This document shows, in pieces, positions 44,060-52,773 of a stretch of 64,000 nt of DNA. The notes beneath the pieces were generated by a model. That model made no database searches. It was not told the DNA's origin and saw only the letters and a program-made list of their open reading frames with translations. Source of the stretch: Rhodobacteraceae bacterium 63075 (GTDB taxonomy: Bacteria > Pseudomonadota > Alphaproteobacteria > Rhodobacterales > Rhodobacteraceae); the NCBI GenBank assembly GCA_003417655.1, contig QVMW01000006.1:62001-126000 (forward strand), read 5' to 3'. Each line of letters starts with the position of its first letter. Within the stretch, counting starts at the first letter, position 1. The translations under genes and the position numbers were made by a program.

Positions 44060-46039
44060 CTAATCGGACGAATCACTGTGGCCAATTTGCGCCATCAGGG
44101 CGGCGAAGGCCTCGCGCTCGGCACGGCTGATTCGGGCACCGTTCTTGCCGAGGTCGTATTCCGTCTTGTCTTCCTGTGTCCCGCTCTGGGCCCGGTTGCG
44201 TGCTTCGGCGGCCTGGCTGAGGCGCCATGTCATGGCCTCGTCCGCCAGATCTCCGAGGTCTTCTTCGGCTTCCGCGACTTCCGCGCGAAGCCCTCGGTGC
44301 GCTTCCAGCTTGGCCAGTTCCTCGGCCAGCGTCATGCGCACCAGATCGTCATCCGCCTCTTCCTTCAGCGCGGGGACGATGCGCAAATGGGGACGCCCGA
44401 GCACATTGTCAACGGCCTCCTCGCCCAAATGGCGCACCACCTCTTCGCGCGCGCTCTGCGCATCTGCCGCATCCAGCCGCAGGATCACGTGACGCAGCGC
44501 CGAAAGTCCCGCATCGGGGCAGTCGAGCCGCTCCAGCGCGTAGGAGAACTCATCGCAGAATTGCGGGTGCCGGAGCAGCACGGCGAGGATCACGGCGATG
44601 CGCATGCTCTCCCAGGCCTGCTCGCCCGCCGCGGCGAGGAAACTGCTCTGGGTCTCGCTCAGCGCGCCGAGCACGGGCGGCTGCCAACCGCCCTTCGCCC
44701 ACGGTCTTTGCCCGGCTTTCCCGCCCCCGCGCGGTGTGAAGCCCTGGTCGCGTTTCGCCCGGAACAGCTCCCAGCGCATCTCCTTGATCGCCTGCCCGTA
44801 ATGGCTGCGTATCGAGGGGTCGCGGATCAGCTTGATCTTGTCGCGCAGCGCCTTGTCGAGCGCGGCGCGGCGCTCGGGGCTGTCGAAGCTGCGGCCCTCG
44901 ATCTCGCGCTGCCAGAGCAGCTGGACCATCGGCAGGGCCGCATCAAGCAGCTCGCGCAGGGCCCCTGCCCCCTCGGCGCGCAACAGATCGTCCGGGTCCT
45001 TGCCCTCGGGCATGAGCGCGAAGCGCAGCGACTTTCCTGCCTCCAGCAGCGGCAGGGCAAGATCGATCACCCGGTGCGCCGCCCTGAGCCCCGCCGTGTC
45101 ACCGTCGAGCGCGATGACCGGCTCGTCCGACATGCGCCACAGGTGGGCGAGTTGGCGCTCGGTCACCGCCGTGCCAAGTGGCGCGACGGCGGCTTCGAAG
45201 CCCGCCTCCGAAAGCGCGATCACATCCATGTAGCCCTCGGCCACGATCAGCGGCTGGCCCTTGCCCGCCGCCGCACGGGCGGGGCCGTGGTTGTAGAGCG
45301 TGCGCGACTTGTCGAAGAGCGGCGTCTCGGGGCTGTTGAGATACTTGGCGTTGTCGGCCGGGTCCATCGCGCGACCGCCGAAGGCGATGGCGCGCCCGCG
45401 CGGATCACGGATCGGGAAGATGATGCGGTTGCGGAAGGTGTCATAGGGCTTGCCGCCCTTCGAGGAGGGCTTGGCCAGCCCTGCCTCCAGGATCAGCTCA
45501 GGCGAGACGCCCTTGCCGGTGAGATGATCCCAGAGGTGCTGCCATCCCTCGGGGGCGAAGCCGATCTCGAAACGCTCCTGAGCGCCCTCGGTGAGCTTGC
45601 GCCCTTCGAGGTAGTCGCGCGCCTGCGCGCCGGCCCCTGTCTTGAGTTGCAACCGGAAGAACTGGACCGCCTGCTCCATGACATCTGCCAGAACGGCGTG
45701 TTTGTCGGCCTTCTGCTTGGCCTCTGGGTCGGGCTCGGGCATGGGCATCCCGGCTTCTCCCGCGAGGATCTCGACCGCCTCCATGAAGCCGACATTCTCC
45801 GTCTCGCGCACGAAACTGATCGCATCGCCCTTGGCGTGGCAGCCGAAGCAATAATAAAAGCCCTTGCGGTCATCGACGTGAAAACTCGCCGTCTTCTCGT
45901 GATGAAAGGGGCAAGGCGCCCACATGTCGCCCTTGCCGGGCTGTGACTTGCGCTGGTCCCACATGACCTTCCTGCCCACCACGTCGCTCAGCGACAGGCG
46001 GGTGCGCAGCTCATCGAGGAATCCATTGGGCAGGGACAT
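44060..46039 (-). CDS. dnaG: DNA primase DnaG
   Basis: A 659-residue primase that makes RNA primers at the replication fork. The N-terminal CHC2 zinc finger has CPFHHEKTASFHVDD followed by YYCFGCHAKGDAISF; the Toprim region has IVAEGYMDVIALSEAGF and ALDGDTAGLRAAHR. The C-terminal helicase-binding part is less conserved. Starts MSLPNGFLDELRTRLSLSDV. Confidence 0.96.
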   Translation of the reverse strand: MSLPNGFLDELRTRLSLSDVVGRKVMWDQRKSQPGKGDMWAPCPFHHEKTASFHVDDRKGFYYCFGCHAKGDAISFVRETENVGFMEAVEILAGEAGMPMPEPDPEAKQKADKHAVLADVMEQAVQFFRLQLKTGAGAQARDYLEGRKLTEGAQERFEIGFAPEGWQHLWDHLTGKGVSPELILEAGLAKPSSKGGKPYDTFRNRIIFPIRDPRGRAIAFGGRAMDPADNAKYLNSPETPLFDKSRTLYNHGPARAAAGKGQPLIVAEGYMDVIALSEAGFEAAVAPLGTAVTERQLAHLWRMSDEPVIALDGDTAGLRAAHRVIDLALPLLEAGKSLRFALMPEGKDPDDLLRAEGAGALRELLDAALPMVQLLWQREIEGRSFDSPERRAALDKALRDKIKLIRDPSIRSHYGQAIKEMRWELFRAKRDQGFTPRGGGKAGQRPWAKGGWQPPVLGALSETQSSFLAAAGEQAWESMRIAVILAVLLRHPQFCDEFSYALERLDCPDAGLSALRHVILRLDAADAQSAREEVVRHLGEEAVDNVLGRPHLRIVPALKEEADDDLVRMTLAEELAKLEAHRGLRAEVAEAEEDLGDLADEAMTWRLSQAAEARNRAQSGTQEDKTEYDLGKNGARISRAEREAFAALMAQIGHSDSSD

Positions 46040-46075
46040 GGTTTGAATATGGGTGCACGCACGCCGCGTAGCAAG

Positions 46076-46387
46076 TCAGTCGATCACCGCGCCGGTGCAT
46101 TGCTCAACGAAATTGGCGCGCACATCGACGCCTTTCAGGTCCTTGCGACTGAGCGTGTAGACATAGCCGACAAGCAGCGGCACCGAGGTCTTCATCTGCT
46201 CATCCACCGTTTCGGCCAGCTCGGCCTTGGCCCTTTTCTCGCTGCGGCGCTCCAGGCGCATCTCGGCGGCCTTGGCCATGATATCGCCCTGCGCGGCGCA
46301 GCGCGCCTCGCGTTCTTCCGCCGTTTCGGCCGAAGCTGCGAGCGGCAGTGTCATGAGCGCGAGCGCGGTTGCGGTCAGGTGTTTCAT
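46076..46387 (-). CDS. Hypothetical secreted protein
   Basis: A 103-residue protein with a signal peptide (MKHLTATALALMTLPLAASA). The mature part is highly charged and helical (EREARCAAQGDIMAKAAEM, then LERRSEKRAKAELAETVDEQ) with two cysteines, near residues 31 and 97. No known family recognised. GGGGGAAG precedes the ATG at 46387. It lies just upstream of dnaG on the same strand. Confidence 0.7.
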   Translation of the reverse strand: MKHLTATALALMTLPLAASAETAEEREARCAAQGDIMAKAAEMRLERRSEKRAKAELAETVDEQMKTSVPLLVGYVYTLSRKDLKGVDVRANFVEQCTGAVID

Positions 46388-46464
46388 CTGCTTCCCCCTT
46401 GGTTGCGTCCTGCGAGTGATACCCCCTGTGCGGCGCGGAGTCAGCGGCAAATTTCGCCAGCCCG

Positions 46465-47142
46465 TCAGATGCGCGCTTCGCCGCGCGCCATGTGGTAGTG
46501 ATACATGATCGGCGGGGCGAAGAGCAGCAGCCAGCCGTAGTTGATGTAGACAAGGAACAACGCAGGCCACCACAGTACCGAGACGACAAGGCCCACCGCC
46601 CCGGCGATGCGCATGGCCAGCCCGCGCGGCAGGGCGCGGGTCAGCAGAAGGTGGAACAGCTTGCCGCCGTCGAGCGGGTGCACGGGCAACAGGTTGAAGA
46701 TGAAAAGCGCGAGATTGAGCCGCGCGAAGAGCGTCAGGTAGCTGCCGACGATATCAAGGCCGCTCTGCGGGCCGCTCCAGATCAGCCAGGCGCCGAGCGA
46801 GGCGATCGCCCAGAGCGCGAGGTTCACGAGCGGACCCATGATGGTGATGAACTCGAGCTGGCCCCTGCTGCCCGAGCGCTTGTGCTCGCAAAATCCGCCG
46901 CCGCCGAAAAGCACGATCCGGCGCACCGGGATGCCCTGGACCTCGCAGGCCCAGGCATGGCCCAGCTCGTGCAGGTAGATGGAGACCAGCAGCATGGCGA
47001 GGATGGTCGCGACCCAGAGGAAGTTGGAAAAGCCCGAGAGCACCAGCAGGATGAGCGCGAGCGCCGCGAGCGACTGCGCGATGTCCACGCGCTCGCCGAG
47101 GAGACCTTTGAAACTGAATACCGTGGGGCCGGGATGAAACAT
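46465..47142 (-). CDS. Site-2 protease family (M50) membrane metalloprotease
   Basis: A 225-residue polytopic protease. HELGHA in a membrane helix (SIYLHELGHAWACEVQG) and the second metal motif in NLLPVHPLDGGKLFHLL are the S2P signatures. There is no PDZ or CBS domain, so it is the compact form. Site-2 proteases cleave membrane-bound regulators; the substrate here is unknown. Confidence 0.9.
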   Translation of the reverse strand: MFHPGPTVFSFKGLLGERVDIAQSLAALALILLVLSGFSNFLWVATILAMLLVSIYLHELGHAWACEVQGIPVRRIVLFGGGGFCEHKRSGSRGQLEFITIMGPLVNLALWAIASLGAWLIWSGPQSGLDIVGSYLTLFARLNLALFIFNLLPVHPLDGGKLFHLLLTRALPRGLAMRIAGAVGLVVSVLWWPALFLVYINYGWLLLFAPPIMYHYHMARGEARI

Positions 47143-47596
47143 GGCACGAGCTTTACGGATCGGGTCGGGAGGGGCAAGTCAAATCGCAGGGGCTTGCGGG
47201 GTTCGTTTGGCATTGTTCAATGCCGGTTTTCAGCCAGGAGCGGTCATTGGTATGCGAAGCTCCTGCGCGGAATCAAGGCCGAAGGCCGCCGCGCATCGTC
47301 ATGCTGCAAGCATGCCTCCGGCATGACGCGCCCCCACGCGGAGGCGATTTGGCTGGGCTTGGCGCATCGCTCCGATTTCGTTCGGATTCGGCTGGCATAA
47401 ACTGCCTAGCGCTGACGTATCATCGCCACCGCGCGCGTCGGCAATGCGCGGCTTGATCCAGCGTCCGGTCCGCCCTGCGAGTCGTCAGCTACGATGTGAC
47501 TGCGCCGACTCTCCTAACTGCACGGTATGCGTTCCCCCCTCCCCCAAACCACCAAAACCCCTTGCCCCGCTGGCCCGCGCGGATTACCCCCGCGCC
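47143..47596. repeat. Intergenic region with repeat-family copy B
   Basis: A 454-base gap without a gene. 47265-47293 is identical to 20827-20855, and 47343-47406 matches the cores at 20954-21020 and, inverted, 17415-17475. Between the two blocks lies GTCATGC...GCATGAC with an inner GCATGCCTCCGGCATG, different in sequence from the hairpin in copy A but in the same place. The remaining 190 bases before the next gene show nothing recognisable. Confidence 0.78.
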
Positions 47597-48778
47597 ATGC
47601 ATGTCAACACGCTCATCCTTGGCGCTGGTGCCGCCGGCCTGATGGCCGCCGCCCATGCGGGGCCGTCCACTCTGATCATCGACCATGCCCGCAAGCCCGG
47701 CGAGAAGATCCGCATCTCCGGCGGCGGGCGCTGCAACTTCACCAATATTTACTGCGCGCCCGAAAACTTCCTGAGCGAGAACCCGCATTTCGCCAAGTCC
47801 GCCCTCGCCCGCTACACGCAATGGGATTTCATCGACCTCGTCGCGCGGCACGGCATCGCCTATCACGAAAAGACCCTCGGCCAGCTCTTCTGCGACGGCA
47901 AATCGCAGCAGATCATCGACATGCTGCTCGGCGAGACAGCCCGCGCCGGGGCCGAGCTCTGGCTGGAGACCTCCCTTGCCGAGCTTTCCCATGACGGCAC
48001 CGTCTTCACAGCCACACTCGAGAGCGAAGGCACACGCAAGAGCGTGACGGCGCGCAATCTCGTCCTCGCCACGGGCGGCAAGTCGATCCCGAAGATGGGC
48101 GCGACAGGGCTTGCCTATGACATTGCCCGCCAGTTCGGCCACGAGATCACCGAGACGCGCCCCGCCCTCGTCCCCTTCACCTTCGATGGCCAGCCTTTCG
48201 CCGCGCTCTCGGGCACATCGGCGCAGACCCGCGCCGGCGCGGGCGGCGCGGCCTTCGAGGAAGCCACGCTCTTCACCCATCGCGGGCTTTCCGGCCCGGC
48301 GATCCTGCAAATCTCGTCCTACTGGCGCGAGGGCGAAACCATCACGCTCGATCTCGACCCGGGCGGCGACCTTTATGAGGCCCTGCGCGCCCAGCGCCAG
48401 GCAGAGGGCCGCCGCAACCTGACGACGGAGCTTGCGCGCCACCTGCCGGCCAAGCTGGTCGACCATCTCGCGGGGCCGCTCGCGCTTCAGGGCAACCTCG
48501 CCGACCAGTCCGATGCCCGCCTCGCCGAGATCACGGGGGCCTTGCGCTCCTGGCAGCTCAAGCCCACCGCCACCGAAGGCTATCGCACCGCCGAAGTCAC
48601 GCTCGGCGGCGTCAGCACGGATGCGCTCAGCTCGAAAACCATGGAAAGCGCCCATCTGCGCGGCCTCTACATCATCGGCGAGGCAGTCGATGTGACGGGC
48701 TGGCTCGGCGGCTACAACTTCCAGTGGGCCTGGTCCTCGGCCGTGGCCGCCGCGCGCGATATTGCCAGCCGGGCCTGA
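47597..48778 (+). CDS. BaiN/RdsA-family NAD(P)/FAD-dependent oxidoreductase
   Basis: A 393-residue flavoprotein of the HI0933-like family. LILGAGAAGLMAAAHAG is the FAD-binding Rossmann loop; GEKIRISGGGRCNFTN is diagnostic; GEAVDVTGWLGGYNFQWAW closes the FAD site. The ATG at 47597 starts four residues before the FAD loop, so the upstream open frame is not used. The physiological substrate is unknown. Confidence 0.9.
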   Translation: MHVNTLILGAGAAGLMAAAHAGPSTLIIDHARKPGEKIRISGGGRCNFTNIYCAPENFLSENPHFAKSALARYTQWDFIDLVARHGIAYHEKTLGQLFCDGKSQQIIDMLLGETARAGAELWLETSLAELSHDGTVFTATLESEGTRKSVTARNLVLATGGKSIPKMGATGLAYDIARQFGHEITETRPALVPFTFDGQPFAALSGTSAQTRAGAGGAAFEEATLFTHRGLSGPAILQISSYWREGETITLDLDPGGDLYEALRAQRQAEGRRNLTTELARHLPAKLVDHLAGPLALQGNLADQSDARLAEITGALRSWQLKPTATEGYRTAEVTLGGVSTDALSSKTMESAHLRGLYIIGEAVDVTGWLGGYNFQWAWSSAVAAARDIASRA

Positions 48779-48796
48779 GCCTGCCTATATGCGCCC

Positions 48797-49372
48797 ATGA
48801 CAGGTGACACCGACATCACGGCCCATCTCGCCGCGCGCCTCAAGGCCGCCCGCGCCGAGCGCGGGCTTTCGCTCGAGGCGCTCTCGAAGCTCTCGGGTGT
48901 CTCCCGCTCGATGCTCAGCCAGATCGAACGCGGGGCCTCCTCTCCCACCGTCGCCAGCCTGTGGAACCTCACCCGCGCGCTCGGCGTGGATTTCGCGGGG
49001 CTTCTGGACAGGTCCGGCGCGCCGGAAAGCCCGATCTTCGAGCACCTGCGCGCCGCCGAAACGCCCGCCTTCACGGAGACGGGCGAGCGATGCACCATCC
49101 GCATTCTCTCCGCGCCCGCCGACGTGGGCAAGACCGAGGTATACCACCTCACCTTCAAGGCGGGCGGCAGCCTCACCTCCGAGCCGCACGAGGACGGGGC
49201 CGTCGAGCACCTCACCGCCCTGACCGGCGCGCTCGACGTGACCAGCGGAGAGGCCGCGGCCCGGCTCGAGACGGGCGACACCCTGCGCTACCGCGCCGAT
49301 CTGCCCCATTCGATCCGCGCCGCCGAAGGAGCCACGGCGCTGCTCATCGTCAAGCACGGGCCGATTGCCTGA
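48797..49372 (+). CDS. XRE-family regulator with cupin domain
   Basis: A 191-residue regulator. Residues about 8-70 are a helix-turn-helix (LSLEALSKLSGVSRSMLSQI) and the C-terminal half is a cupin (SEPHEDGAVEHLTALTGALD, then RADLPHSIRAAEG) that may sense a small ligand. It is directly upstream of kbl, and regulators of this type commonly control their neighbours, so it may govern the threonine-degradation genes. It starts 18 bases after the flavoprotein gene. Confidence 0.87.
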   Translation: MTGDTDITAHLAARLKAARAERGLSLEALSKLSGVSRSMLSQIERGASSPTVASLWNLTRALGVDFAGLLDRSGAPESPIFEHLRAAETPAFTETGERCTIRILSAPADVGKTEVYHLTFKAGGSLTSEPHEDGAVEHLTALTGALDVTSGEAAARLETGDTLRYRADLPHSIRAAEGATALLIVKHGPIA

Positions 49373-49404
49373 AAATCCACTATAACGCACAAACGTCTTT
49401 TATA

Positions 49405-49433
49405 TTGACATTGCGTCTGCCATGGCTACAGCT
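49405..49433 (+). promoter_or_regulatory. Possible sigma-70 promoter of kbl
   Basis: TTGACA at 49405-49410 is a perfect -35 box; after 16 bases TACAGC could be a weak -10. It lies in the 83-base gap between the regulator and kbl, where local AT content is high. The -10 match is poor, so this is tentative. Confidence 0.35.
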
Positions 49434-49455
49434 ACCCTGAAAGCAGGAGGCTGCC

Positions 49456-50637
49456 ATGAGTGCATTTCTAAGCGACATCCGCGCCACGCTCGGCCAGATC
49501 GAGGCCGAGGGGCTGATGAAACGCGAACGCGCCATCACTTCGCCGCAGGGCGCGCATATCGAGGCCGAAGGGCGGCAGATGCTCAACCTCTGCGCCAACA
49601 ACTATCTCGGCCTCGCCGATCATCCCGCCCTGTCGGACGCCGCCGCGAAAGCCATGCAGGAGCACGGCTACGGCATGGCCTCGGTCCGCTTCATCTGCGG
49701 CACGGCCGATCTGCACCGCGAGCTTGAAGAGGCGCTGGCGCGCTTTCTCGGCATGGATGACGCGATCCTCTTCGCTGCCTGTTTCGATGCCAATGGCGGG
49801 CTTTTCGAGCCGCTGCTCGGACCGGAAGATGCGATCATTTCCGACGCGCTCAACCACGCCTCGATCATCGACGGCATCCGCCTGTGCAAGGCGCAGCGCT
49901 ATCGCTACGCCAACAACGACATGGACGACCTCGAGGCCCAGCTCAAGGCCGCGCGCGCGGCCGGGGCGCGCCACATCATGATCGCCACCGACGGTGTCTT
50001 CTCGATGGACGGCTATCTCGCCAACCTGCCCGCGATCACCGCGCTGGCCGAGAAATACGAGGCCATCACCATGGTCGACGATTGCCATGCCACGGGCTTC
50101 ATGGGCCCCAAGGGCGAGGGCACGCCCGCGCATTTCGGCAGCCGGGTAGACATTCTCACCGGCACGCTCGGCAAGGCGCTCGGCGGGGCCATGGGCGGCT
50201 ATATCGCGGGGCCGCAGCCCGTGATCGACCTGCTGCGCCAACGTGCGCGGCCCTATCTTTTCTCCAACGCGCTGCCGCCGATGATCACCGCCGCCGGGAT
50301 CAAGGCGCTGGAGCTTGTGGAGCAAGGAGGCGATCTGCGCGCGCAGCTCTTCGAGAATGCCGCCTACTGGCGCAAGGGCCTTTTGGAGCGCGGCTTCACC
50401 CTGCTCGATGGGGAGCACCCTATCATCCCGGTCATGCTGGGCGAGGCACAGCTCGCGCAGGACATGGCCGCCGCCCTCGACAGGCGCGGCGTCTACGTTT
50501 CGGGCTTCTTCTTTCCGGTCGTGCCCAAGGGCGCGGCGCGTATCCGCACGCAGATGAACGCGGCGCTCACCCGCGAAGACCTCGACATGGCGCTGGGTGC
50601 CTTCGAGGAGGCCGGCCGCGAGACAGGCGTGCTATGA
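49456..50637 (+). CDS. kbl: Glycine C-acetyltransferase (2-amino-3-ketobutyrate CoA ligase)
   Basis: A 393-residue PLP fold-I enzyme that cleaves 2-amino-3-ketobutyrate with CoA to glycine and acetyl-CoA. [14 protein letters not shown] begins the alpha-oxoamine synthase fold, [11 protein letters not shown] binds PLP and [16 protein letters not shown] carries the Schiff-base lysine. AGGAGG lies before the ATG. Its stop overlaps the next gene's start (ATGA). It works with tdh two genes downstream. Confidence 0.94.
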   Translation: MSAFLSDIRATLGQIEAEGLMKRERAITSPQGAHIEAEGRQMLNLCANNYLGLADHPALSDAAAKAMQEHGYGMASVRFICGTADLHRELEEALARFLGMDDAILFAACFDANGGLFEPLLGPEDAIISDALNHASIIDGIRLCKAQRYRYANNDMDDLEAQLKAARAAGARHIMIATDGVFSMDGYLANLPAITALAEKYEAITMVDDCHATGFMGPKGEGTPAHFGSRVDILTGTLGKALGGAMGGYIAGPQPVIDLLRQRARPYLFSNALPPMITAAGIKALELVEQGGDLRAQLFENAAYWRKGLLERGFTLLDGEHPIIPVMLGEAQLAQDMAAALDRRGVYVSGFFFPVVPKGAARIRTQMNAALTREDLDMALGAFEEAGRETGVL

Positions 50638-51563
50638 GCGTGCTGCCCGACATCACGCAGGCCATGCAGGGCTCGCCCCTCGTGGCGCTCGACAGGCTCA
50701 CCGCCCATCTCGGCCTCGAGGGCCGCCTGCTGGCCAAATGCGACTATCTGCTGCCCGGTTTTTCCAAGAAGGACCGCGCCGCGCTTGCCGTGATCCGCGC
50801 GGCCCGCGAAAGCGGCGCGCTCGCCGAGGGGCAGACCGTGATCGAGCTCACCTCGGGCAACATGGGCACCGGCTTGGCCATCGTCTGCGGGATCTACGGA
50901 CACCCTTTCGTCGCCGTTATGAGCGAAGGCAACAGCCCGGAGCGCGCGCGGCAGATGCAGGCCCTCGGTGCCGAGGTCGTGCTGGTCCCCCAGGCTTCAG
51001 GCTCCGCAAAGGGCGAAGTCTCCGGCGAAGACCTCGCCCTTGTCGATGACGCGGCCACGCGCCTTGCGAAAGAGCGCTCCGCCTTCCGCGCCGACCAGTT
51101 CGCGCATCCCTCCAACCCCGCCGCACATGAGGCCACGACCGGCCCCGAGCTCTGGCAGCAGTCCGGCGGCTCCATCACCGCCTTTTGCGACTTCGTCGGC
51201 TCCGGCGGCACGTTGGGCGGCGTTGCCCGCGCGCTCGCCCCCAAGGGCGTCAGGTGCTACGCGCTTGCCCCCGACAGCCCGACCCATCCAATCCAGGGCG
51301 GCGGCTATTCCATGCCCGACCTCGCACATCTCGAAGGCGCGCCCATCGCGGGCACCCTCACCGTGACCGGCGCGGAGGCCCACCGCCATGCCCGCCTGCT
51401 CGCCCGGCACGAGGGCATCTTCGGCGGCTACTCCGCAGGCGCGAACCTCGCAGGCGCGGTGCAGCTTCTGCGTGGGCCCGAGCGGGGCGGCACCGTCGCC
51501 TTCCTCGTCTGCGATTCCGGCCTCAAGTATCTCTCCACCGACCTCTGGGAGGAGGCATCATGA
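50634..51563 (+). CDS. PLP-dependent fold-II enzyme, cysteine synthase-like
   Basis: A 309-residue tryptophan-synthase-beta fold protein resembling O-acetylserine sulfhydrylase. [44 protein letters not shown] and [12 protein letters not shown] are its PLP and substrate loops. The usual GGSVKDR lysine motif reads GFSKKDRAA, so the PLP lysine is kept in a changed context. Its place between kbl and tdh, overlapping both by four bases, suggests a role in threonine/serine/glycine metabolism rather than cysteine synthesis, but the reaction is unknown. Confidence 0.85.
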   Translation: MSVLPDITQAMQGSPLVALDRLTAHLGLEGRLLAKCDYLLPGFSKKDRAALAVIRAARESGALAEGQTVIELTSGNMGTGLAIVCGIYGHPFVAVMSEGNSPERARQMQALGAEVVLVPQASGSAKGEVSGEDLALVDDAATRLAKERSAFRADQFAHPSNPAAHEATTGPELWQQSGGSITAFCDFVGSGGTLGGVARALAPKGVRCYALAPDSPTHPIQGGGYSMPDLAHLEGAPIAGTLTVTGAEAHRHARLLARHEGIFGGYSAGANLAGAVQLLRGPERGGTVAFLVCDSGLKYLSTDLWEEAS

Positions 51564-52594
51564 AGAACACGATGCAAGCCCTCGTGAAGACCGCGCCCGA
51601 GCCCGGGCTCAGCCTTCAAAACGAACCGCGCCCCGAGATCGGCCCCGACGACGTGCTGATCAGGGTCAACAAGACCGGCCTTTGCGGCACCGACCTGCAT
51701 ATCTGGACCTGGGATGACTGGGCCGCGCGCACCGTACCCACGCCGCTCATCACGGGCCATGAATTCGCCGGCGAGATCGTCGAGCTGGGCCGCGACGTGG
51801 AAGGCCTCGAAATCGGCCAGCGCTGCTCGGGCGAGGGCCATCTCATCGGCAAGAGCTCGCGCCAGTCCCGCGCCGGCAAGTTCCACCTCGATCCCGAAAC
51901 CCGCGGCATCGGCGTCAACGAGCCCGGTGCCTTCGCCGAATATCTCCGCCTGCCCGCCTTCAATGTCGTTCCGCTCTCTGACGCGATCGACGACGAGATC
52001 GGCGCGATCCTCGACCCGCTGGGCAACGCCGTGCACACGGCGCTCAGCTTCGATCTGGTGGGCGAGGACGTCCTGATCACCGGCGCGGGCCCCATCGGCA
52101 TCATGGCCGCCTGCGTCGCCCGCCATGTCGGCGCGCGACACGTGGTCATCACCGATATCGACCAGCGCCGCCTCGACCTGGCGGCACAGGTGGCCGATGT
52201 CGTCCCCGTCAATGTCGCCCGCCAGGAGCTGCGCGAGGTCGAAGGCGCGCTGAAGATGAAGGAAGGCTTCGATGTGGGTCTCGAGATGTCCGGCTCGCAG
52301 GCCGCGCTCGACCAGATGGTCGAGAACCTCGTCATGGGCGGGCGCATCGCGCTGCTCGGCATCCCGCCGGGCAAATCGCCAGTCGACTGGTCGCGCATCG
52401 TGTTCAAGGCCATCACCCTCAAGGGCGTCTATGGCCGCGAGATTTTCGAGACCTGGTACAAGATGATCGCCATGCTCGAAAACGGCCTCGACGTGCGCGG
52501 CGTCATCACGCATCGCCTCCCCTATACGGATTACGCAGATGGCTTCGACGCCATGCAACAGGGCTCTGGCAAGGTCGTCCTCGACTGGGGCTGA
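51560..52594 (+). CDS. tdh: L-threonine 3-dehydrogenase (lacks structural zinc cysteines)
   Basis: A 344-residue medium-chain dehydrogenase that oxidises threonine to 2-amino-3-ketobutyrate with NAD. Catalytic zinc ligands are kept: Cys42 in GLCGTDLHIW and His67-Glu68 in TGHEFAGE; GAGPIGIMAACVA is the NAD loop. The lobe that normally binds the structural zinc reads GEGHLIGKSSRQSRAG, with Gly97, Ser100, Ser103 and Asp111 where the E. coli enzyme has four cysteines. Kbl in the same operon supports the threonine role, but a different alcohol substrate is possible. Confidence 0.88.
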   Translation: MKNTMQALVKTAPEPGLSLQNEPRPEIGPDDVLIRVNKTGLCGTDLHIWTWDDWAARTVPTPLITGHEFAGEIVELGRDVEGLEIGQRCSGEGHLIGKSSRQSRAGKFHLDPETRGIGVNEPGAFAEYLRLPAFNVVPLSDAIDDEIGAILDPLGNAVHTALSFDLVGEDVLITGAGPIGIMAACVARHVGARHVVITDIDQRRLDLAAQVADVVPVNVARQELREVEGALKMKEGFDVGLEMSGSQAALDQMVENLVMGGRIALLGIPPGKSPVDWSRIVFKAITLKGVYGREIFETWYKMIAMLENGLDVRGVITHRLPYTDYADGFDAMQQGSGKVVLDWG

Positions 52595-52619
52595 GCCCCG
52601 GGCCGGTCGCCCTTATCAA

Positions 52620-52736
52620 CCTTTTTCGTGCCAAAAATATCCCGGCCTTTCACCCATCGATTCGCGATACGCTGCCGGCCTCGCAGGGCTTGGCCACAGG
52701 CCCCGGGGAGCGCGCGAGAGGGGCAGCGCCCCTCTC
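52620..52736 (+). repeat. TTTTTCGTGCC...ATATCCC motif with AGC-loop hairpin, copy 1
   Basis: The motif CCTTTTTCGTGCCAAAAATA followed by TCCC (52620-52643) lies 26 bases after tdh. About 70 bases on is a perfect 11-bp hairpin with loop AGC (GCGAGAGGGGC/GCCCCTCTCGC, 52712-52736). A related motif plus AGC-loop hairpin is at 58403-58463. A further TTTTCGC/GCGAAAA hairpin at 52749-52765 precedes the end of the convergent nitrilase-family gene. Confidence 0.7.
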
Positions 52737-52773
52737 GCCCCGGTCGGGTTTTCGCATCGCGAAAATCCGAAAC

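Noticed and set aside
44078-45946. A 622-codon open frame on the plus strand opposite dnaG
   Set aside because: dnaG is certain, and the opposite translation has no motif or plausible start signal.
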